NCBI GenBank assembly: GCA_902363835.1
Contig: CABJBM010000006.1
Span: 186,001-250,000 of the forward strand
Length of the DNA stretch: 64,000 bases
Source: Lachnospiraceae bacterium
GTDB lineage: Bacteria > Bacillota > Clostridia > Lachnospirales > Lachnospiraceae
Direction: 5' to 3'
In this document: positions 58,665 through 64,000 of the stretch, one piece after another
Layout of the letters: each line of letters begins with the position of its first letter
Numbering within the stretch: the first letter of the stretch is position 1
Program-made: the position numbers and the translations under genes
The notes under the pieces: generated by a model
The model's database searches: none
What the model was told of the DNA's origin: nothing
Seen by the model: only the letters and a program-made list of their open reading frames with translations

Positions 58665-60035
58665 TTATTTTGAATTATTCACCGATTCAGAAATAATCTT
58701 AAAGGCATTGGCAGCTGCTTCAAGAGGCGTTTTCTGTCCGTATCCTGTAGCGTACTGCTCATCCATAATGGTATTTTCGATCACTGCGCTTCCTGGCACC
58801 AGCCATTCATAATCGATCCGCTTTGTGTTCTCCACCAGTAAATTCACTCCATCCACTACCAGCAGAGCATCTCCTTCCAGCATTGGGGAAATGATTTCAC
58901 GGATGGATTCCGGAGCCGGCACTCCGCGGACAGTCATAAGAATCTTGGCAGCTTCTTTGTCATTGATCAGGAAATCAATCAGGGTTGCAGCTTCCTCCGG
59001 ATGCTTGGAGGCCTTTCCCAGGGTCCATGGCATAGAAGCCAGCATGTAAGCTCCGCCGTTCTGAGCTGTGCCCGGTACTAAAGAAACGCCCAGTTCCACT
59101 TCTTCTGCCATGGCCGCATGGTCCTGAGGCATGGTTGCGATGTGGTTTACTTCACAGGCCGCATCACAGCTTAAAAACAAATTGTCCTGCTGGGATTCCT
59201 GTCCCACGGTTAAATCCAGAGGCGGAAATACTCCTGTTTCCCTCCATTTATTATACTGCTCATAAACTCCGGAAAGAGCCTCAGTAAAGTCTAAAAGCTC
59301 ACCTTCTTCTGTGGCAAACCACTGTCCCGCCTGTCTTACCATTGTCATGGTCAGGAAGTAGGATGGCTCCTTCATGCCATATTTTCCGGTCTTGTCATAG
59401 ATTTCCTGACAGGCCTTTTCAAAATCCTCCCAGGACCATTCATTGGTGGGATAGGCAACGCCTGCTTCATCAAATATTTTTTTGTTCCAGATAAACAATG
59501 GGCCGTTAAGTCCGCTGGGCACCCCGTACTGGACGCCATTGTAACGGGCCCAGGTCAGAGCGCTCTCCGGATAATCGTCCAGGTTCAGCTGTTTTCCAAT
59601 GTATGGGGTTAAATCACCCAGTTTGTCATTGGCTGCAAGGCTGGCAAAATACACATTGTTGTCCAGCTGGTACACATCCGGCTCTGTTCCTGATGAAATC
59701 TGGGTCATCAGCTTATCATGGTACCCATCAAAGCCCTGATATTCCGCGGTGACTTTAATGCCTGGGTGTTTCTCCATAAATAAATCCAGGGCTTTTAAAG
59801 TTGCCTCATGCCTGGCATCGCTTCCCCACCAGGAAATACGAAGCTCCACCGGTTTCCCATCCCCCGCTTTTTCCGTTTCAGCACCAGAAGTTCCTGCATC
59901 CTTTGTATCCGCGCTTGCTGAGTTTGCCTGGGTATTTTGTGTGGCGGTTCCTCCCCCGTTGGAACTGCATGCTGCCAGCACAAAAGCCGTACCTGCTGCC
60001 ACAACTGCTGCCTGTAACCTGGACACTTTTTTCAT
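58665..60035 (-). CDS. extracellular sugar-binding lipoprotein (family 1), second locus
   Basis: A 456-residue CUT1 binding protein, lipobox VLAAC after MKKVSRLQAAVVAAGTAFVL. The mature protein reads LRISWWGSDARHEATLKALDLFMEKHPGIKVTAEYQGFDGY, the standard family-1 start. The start at 60035 has AAGGAGGAAGC; a longer frame adds 18 charged residues. It lies between the GH38 gene and the YesM kinase and should deliver mannosides to the permease encoded upstream. Confidence 0.93.
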   Translation of the reverse strand: MKKVSRLQAAVVAAGTAFVLAACSSNGGGTATQNTQANSASADTKDAGTSGAETEKAGDGKPVELRISWWGSDARHEATLKALDLFMEKHPGIKVTAEYQGFDGYHDKLMTQISSGTEPDVYQLDNNVYFASLAANDKLGDLTPYIGKQLNLDDYPESALTWARYNGVQYGVPSGLNGPLFIWNKKIFDEAGVAYPTNEWSWEDFEKACQEIYDKTGKYGMKEPSYFLTMTMVRQAGQWFATEEGELLDFTEALSGVYEQYNKWRETGVFPPLDLTVGQESQQDNLFLSCDAACEVNHIATMPQDHAAMAEEVELGVSLVPGTAQNGGAYMLASMPWTLGKASKHPEEAATLIDFLINDKEAAKILMTVRGVPAPESIREIISPMLEGDALLVVDGVNLLVENTKRIDYEWLVPGSAVIENTIMDEQYATGYGQKTPLEAAANAFKIISESVNNSK

Positions 60036-60051
60036 TTTCGCTTCCTCCTTC

Positions 60052-63000
60052 TTATTTTTTACAATAAATTTTGAACGTTTTGATCTCATAAGGATTTATT
60101 TTAAATGATATCATTTGCTCTGTAACCGGTACGTCTGTTATGTGCCTTTCCAGCAGATTTGTTTCCTCACATGCTTCCACCGGGAATTTAAAGTAAAGTC
60201 TTGCCTCACTAACTGTATTATAGGTTTCAAAGATTCGGATGACAATCCCTTCTCCGTCTTCTGATTTCTTAACCGTATCAATAATAACGTTGTCACAATC
60301 TGTATACAGGTAAGACCCTTCTTTTTCCTTTTTCTTTCCTTCTGTTACAATCAGCGGAACATTAACCTCATAACCAGCCTGGGCCACTTTTCCCTCTTTG
60401 ATGCCGCCCACATGGGGATAAATCCAGTAAGAAAAGCTGTGAATGCCTTTGTCACAGGTATGGGAAGGATGGTCAGCACTTCTTAACAGGCTCAGCTCCA
60501 TATTGGAATTCTGGATGGAGTAACCATATTTACAGTCATTTAACAGGGAAACTCCAAAGCCGCCGTCGGAAACATCTCCCCATTTATGTCCGCACACCTC
60601 AAATCTGGCCTCATCCTGGCTGGTAGTGGAATGATTTGGATGCTCTGCATTGCCAAATGCCACATCATATCTGGCGTTCAGCGCGTGGACATCCACCGGG
60701 AATTCCACCCGGAGCATCTTATGCTTTTCATCCCAGTCAACTTCTGTCCTAAATTCAATATAAGGTCCATGGTTATACACAATGATCTCCTGCTTTATCC
60801 TGGAATGATGCACCTGGGACTCTATGGAAATCACGGTGTAAAGGCAATTATGCTCTGTCACCTTTTGACTCACAGTATGGAAGGGCAGTGAGGGCTTATC
60901 CTCCCGTTTTCTGGTAGTTTCCCACGCTGAGCCCCATTCCACCGGAATATCCTCCAAAAGCTTTAAGAGATTCCCCTTTTTGCCTTCTTTTAATATCTGG
61001 CGGCGGGCAGCCTTATCATATAAGGAAATCAGGGTTCCGTCCCCATCCAACGCTATATTCAGCCATTGATTGCTTATTATTATCCTGTTTTCCTCTGCTT
61101 CGCAGAATGCAGCCATGGGGTCACGGCTCTCCAGTTCCTCATCCGTCCGTTCGTAAGTCTTATATCCCAAAGCCGGCACAGCTTCCGCCAGGAACACAAT
61201 GGTTCCATCCGCCTTTTTAAACTGCTTCGGCCAGTTTCCGTTTAAATCCTTAACCCCCTGTTTTCCCCGTCCGTCTATGGATACCACCTGGCTCCTGCCC
61301 CATGACAGAGAATTATAAACAGTTATCCCTTCTTCCGTCAAACAGGCCATGGAATCCAGATTCTGACGGAGGCTTTGCTGTCCGATCCGGCTTATTTCCT
61401 CATAATCCCGGTCGCATTCCTCATAAACCTCACCGATGCAGGTGCCTGGAAGAATGTCATGAAACTGGTTCAGCAGAATCAATTTCCAGCCTTCCTCCAG
61501 ATCCGTTCCCTGAAAGCTTCCGTTTTCTAAGTACTGGAATATGGAAACGATTTCCGCATCCCGGAATAAAAATTCACTCTTTCTGTTGTTCTTTTTATTC
61601 CTGGCCGCAGTTGTATAGGTTCCTCTGTGTTTTTCAAAGTACAGCTCACCGGCCCATACAGGATAATCCTTTTCTTTATCCAGCTCCTCAAAATACTGCT
61701 TCACGGTTCCGATTTCCACCTTAGGCGTCATGGGAACCTTCTGAATCCTTGTGACTGCTTCCAGCATCTCTTTTGTAACGCCGCCGCCGCCGTCTCCATG
61801 TCCATAGAGGTAAAGAAGCGGGTCCCCGTTTCCTTTATTCTTGAAATGATCCATGGATAACCGGACGCCCGAGGCGGACAAATCCCCATTGTAAAGGCCC
61901 AGACCTCTTTCCGTACACATGGACATCATGCCGGATAAGATTTCTGTTCCATCTAATCCTCTCCACTTAAACACACTGTAAGGGAATTCATTGGTTTCAT
62001 TCCAGGTCAGCTTTGTAGTAAAAAAATAATCGGTGTCTGCCTTTTTTAAAATCTGAGGCATTGCAGAGGAATATCCGAATACATCAGGAAGGAAACAGAT
62101 ATTGGAATCAGAACCCAACTCCTCGTTATAGAATTTTTTCCCGTACATAATCTGTCTGACAAAGGATTCTCCGTTTATTAAGTTGCAGTCAGGCTCTAAA
62201 TACATGCTTCCCAGGGTTTCCCATCTGCCTTCCTCCACCCTTTTTTTTACCTGGTCATACAATTCCGGATAATATTTCTTAGCCATTTCATAAAGCACGG
62301 GCATGCTCTGGCAGAATTTGAAATCCTCATACTGTTCCATCAGCCGCAGCATGCTGGAAAATGTCCGGCTTACCTTTCTGACGGTTTCCTTTAACGGCCA
62401 GTGCCATGCCACATCAATGTGGGAATGTCCTGCAAAAAGCATTTTTACAGGCATTTTTAAATCTTTATATTCAGCAATTCCTTCCAGATAGGCGTCCATG
62501 GCCTTTAAAAAGCTGGCCGAAAGGGCTTCCTCATCCGAATAGTCCAGTTTCAGCAGGGAATCATACAGCACATGAAGGGTGCGCTGCCGTGTATACTCCT
62601 CCGTACAGCCCAAGATAAATTCAAAACCTGTTTTTATCTCAAAATAATACTCCCATGCAGGCCGGTTAACAGCCGCTATTTCGGACTGGGTGATGATCAC
62701 ATCGCTTTTAAACACGTTGTCACTGTCTAAAATCAAGTCCTTACAGTAGCTTTCAATTTCCAGCTCATATTCCTCGCTGCCTTGGGCACAGGGGCTTAAC
62801 ATGACCATATTCCGGTTAAAGTCAAGGCCGTTATAGTGTTTTCCATTGACAGAGATACAGCCTTCGCCTCCCACTTTCAGCAGCAGCACCGCTGTCTGCC
62901 CTTCATAGCTTTTATCCAGGGACACCCGGTTCTTTAAGAATATGGTGTAATCCTTTCCCCCGATATGTTCCCCTTTTGAAAGAGAGAACCACTCCTCATC

Positions 63001-63135
63001 AAGCATTTCATACTGGCCCGGCCCCTTATAAAATCCCCGTTTTGCCAGCCAGCAGTCCACCGGAGTCCTGTGATAATACAAAAGCCCCTCCAGGCGGTTT
63101 AATTCTGACTGAATCTTTTTTTCGATCTTTAACAT
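60052..63135 (-). CDS. GH38 alpha-mannosidase (long form)
   Basis: A 1027-residue alpha-mannosidase, complete. An N-terminal beta domain (about 1-225) precedes the barrel. Zinc ligands are H239 and D241 in GHSHIDVAWHWPLKE. The nucleophile is D351 in FLPDVFGYSSAMPQI, and GHGDGGGGVTKEML and LLNQFHDILPGTC follow. The C-terminal beta domains end in VSDGGFGVSLLNDCKYGYSI and PYEIKTFKIY. The start at 63135 has AAAGGAGGGG; the longer frame would overlap the permease. No signal peptide, so it is cytoplasmic. It removes alpha-linked mannose from imported glycans. It serves as the intact reference for the core-less copy at 29656-30564. Confidence 0.95.
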   Translation of the reverse strand: MLKIEKKIQSELNRLEGLLYYHRTPVDCWLAKRGFYKGPGQYEMLDEEWFSLSKGEHIGGKDYTIFLKNRVSLDKSYEGQTAVLLLKVGGEGCISVNGKHYNGLDFNRNMVMLSPCAQGSEEYELEIESYCKDLILDSDNVFKSDVIITQSEIAAVNRPAWEYYFEIKTGFEFILGCTEEYTRQRTLHVLYDSLLKLDYSDEEALSASFLKAMDAYLEGIAEYKDLKMPVKMLFAGHSHIDVAWHWPLKETVRKVSRTFSSMLRLMEQYEDFKFCQSMPVLYEMAKKYYPELYDQVKKRVEEGRWETLGSMYLEPDCNLINGESFVRQIMYGKKFYNEELGSDSNICFLPDVFGYSSAMPQILKKADTDYFFTTKLTWNETNEFPYSVFKWRGLDGTEILSGMMSMCTERGLGLYNGDLSASGVRLSMDHFKNKGNGDPLLYLYGHGDGGGGVTKEMLEAVTRIQKVPMTPKVEIGTVKQYFEELDKEKDYPVWAGELYFEKHRGTYTTAARNKKNNRKSEFLFRDAEIVSIFQYLENGSFQGTDLEEGWKLILLNQFHDILPGTCIGEVYEECDRDYEEISRIGQQSLRQNLDSMACLTEEGITVYNSLSWGRSQVVSIDGRGKQGVKDLNGNWPKQFKKADGTIVFLAEAVPALGYKTYERTDEELESRDPMAAFCEAEENRIIISNQWLNIALDGDGTLISLYDKAARRQILKEGKKGNLLKLLEDIPVEWGSAWETTRKREDKPSLPFHTVSQKVTEHNCLYTVISIESQVHHSRIKQEIIVYNHGPYIEFRTEVDWDEKHKMLRVEFPVDVHALNARYDVAFGNAEHPNHSTTSQDEARFEVCGHKWGDVSDGGFGVSLLNDCKYGYSIQNSNMELSLLRSADHPSHTCDKGIHSFSYWIYPHVGGIKEGKVAQAGYEVNVPLIVTEGKKKEKEGSYLYTDCDNVIIDTVKKSEDGEGIVIRIFETYNTVSEARLYFKFPVEACEETNLLERHITDVPVTEQMISFKINPYEIKTFKIYCKK

Positions 63136-63149
63136 GAAAGCCCCTCCTT

Positions 63150-64000
63150 TTATCCTTTCAGACCTGACGTGCTGACCCCATCTACAAAATATTTCTGCAG
63201 ACAGAAAAACATCACGATGGCAGGTAATACTGAACATAACGCCATGGCCATTACTGCGCCCCAGTTATCCGCACCAGTAGCATCAATGGTAGTTCTCATA
63301 GCCAGAGCAACCGTATATAAATCAACCTTTGTTAGATAAATCAGTTGGTTCTGGAAATCATCCCAATTCCACATAAACGAAAAGATGGCAACGGAAAACA
63401 GGGAAGGCTTGCAAAGGGGAAATATGATTCCCAGGATAATGCCCAGGGTAGAGCAGCCATCGATTTTCGCCGCCTCATCCAGTTCCTTTGGAATTCCGCG
63501 TATGAACTGGGCTACAAGATAGATGAAAAATCCTCCTCCATTTCCAACGCCCAGGGCAGTTGGAATAATAAATGGCAGATAGGTGTTCAGCCAGCCGATC
63601 CTGCTGAAAATAACATATCTGGATACCAGGGTTGCAGTGGCCGGAAGCATAATGGTTAAGAATAACACACTATACCAGAGTGCCTTGAAACGAAAATTCA
63701 CCCTGGCAAATGCATAGCCCACAAACAGGCTGATGATCAGACTGCAGATCACGCAGGTGATGACCAGGACAAAGGTATTGATAAAGAATTTGTCAAAGGT
63801 ATAAGGTCTGACCAGTTTCCAGCCCGCTGCAAAGTTGTCAAACCGAAACTCGCTTGGAATCAGGCTGGGACTTGACAGCACTTCTTTCGATGGCTTCAAT
63901 GCCGCAAATATCATCCAGATTAAAGGATACAGCATTACAAGGCCCAGAAGGCTGATTAAGAGATAAATGACAATGGTATTTATGGTTTTTTTCCCTTTCA
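63150..64000 (-). CDS. carbohydrate ABC transporter permease, MalG type (first base of the start codon outside window)
   Basis: The frame is open from 63150 to the window edge, where the minus strand begins TGAAAGGGAAAAAAACC; an A at 64001 would make the ATG, so essentially the whole gene (about 283 residues) is visible. Spans include TIVIYLLISLLGLVMLYPLIW, and the EAA loop is DEAAKIDGCSTLGIILGIIFPLCKPSL. It ends KYFVDGVSTSGLKG, like MalG proteins. It lies 14 bp upstream of the GH38 gene. Its MalF-type partner is presumably just outside the window. Confidence 0.92.
   Translation of the reverse strand, partial: KGKKTINTIVIYLLISLLGLVMLYPLIWMIFAALKPSKEVLSSPSLIPSEFRFDNFAAGWKLVRPYTFDKFFINTFVLVITCVICSLIISLFVGYAFARVNFRFKALWYSVLFLTIMLPATATLVSRYVIFSRIGWLNTYLPFIIPTALGVGNGGGFFIYLVAQFIRGIPKELDEAAKIDGCSTLGIILGIIFPLCKPSLFSVAIFSFMWNWDDFQNQLIYLTKVDLYTVALAMRTTIDATGADNWGAVMAMALCSVLPAIVMFFCLQKYFVDGVSTSGLKG

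Noticed and set aside
1-64000. tRNA, rRNA, CRISPR array or classic riboswitch
   Set aside because: I looked for clover-leaf segments, regularly spaced repeats and known leader motifs near metA, modA and nifS and saw none.

Overview
The window looks like chromosomal DNA from a spore-forming anaerobic Firmicute of the class Clostridia, most likely a Lachnospiraceae member of the Lacrimispora/Hungatella kind. I infer this from moderate GC, strong AGGAGG ribosome binding sites, a SpoVB-like flippase, a spore-type LysM-GH18 protein, bacteriohemerythrin, split NifS/NifU-type Fe-S genes, and large glycosidase/ABC-transporter operons. No rRNA, tRNA or CRISPR array was seen.

Region 1 (1-8.3 kb) is housekeeping and metal handling. 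It holds the mnmA 5' end, an Fe-S scaffold and cysteine desulfurase, a SpoVB-like flippase, and a molybdate uptake operon (modABC plus a molbindin). A divergent HTH/PBP-like regulator faces modA across a region with two sigma-A-type promoters and two inverted repeats. A ~108 bp degenerate intergenic repeat occurs twice, in opposite orientation. Region 2 (8.3-14.6 kb) has a TTG-started double-DUF1538 membrane protein overlapping a fused tandem P-II-like protein with an internal Shine-Dalgarno and ATG, then a secreted GH18, a nitroreductase and the LysM-GH18.

Region 3 (14.8-42 kb) is a ~26 kb one-directional sugar operon facing a DeoR-type regulator. In transcription order it encodes a binding protein, two permeases, an Asp/Glu-racemase-like protein, an FGGY kinase, a class II FBP-type aldolase, GH38, a DUF1537 acid-sugar kinase, remnants, a GH38 lacking its catalytic core, a GH36/Sip1-type enzyme, a fuculose-type aldolase, a GH13 sucrose-phosphorylase-type enzyme, a double metallo-beta-lactamase-fold protein, GH38, GH3 (broken), GH38, MATE (internally deleted) and GH2 (broken). 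Import, glycoside cleavage or phosphorolysis, sugar/acid-sugar phosphorylation and retro-aldol cleavage could form one route for mannoside- or acid-sugar-containing glycosides. The downstream half is decaying through internal deletions, several of which kept the reading frame.

Region 4 (42-49.5 kb) has an rluF-like/ligA/metA operon, bacteriohemerythrin, and a PadR regulator with a flavodoxin-SCP2-membrane fusion under an operator-bearing promoter. Region 5 (49.2-52.5 kb) has the C-terminal half of feoB immediately next to a large serine recombinase whose stop codon is in frame with it; the feoB N-terminal half is absent. Region 6 (52.5-55.1 kb) is a four-gene alkylation-repair operon (ogt, alkA, alkD, adaA). 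Region 7 (55.2-64 kb) is a second alpha-mannoside locus: ABC permease, intact 1027-residue GH38, binding protein and a YesM/YesN two-component system.

All calls come from reading the sequence and recalling families; no database search was run. Deletion calls rest on remembered family layouts, except the core-less GH38, which can be compared with the intact homologue in this window.
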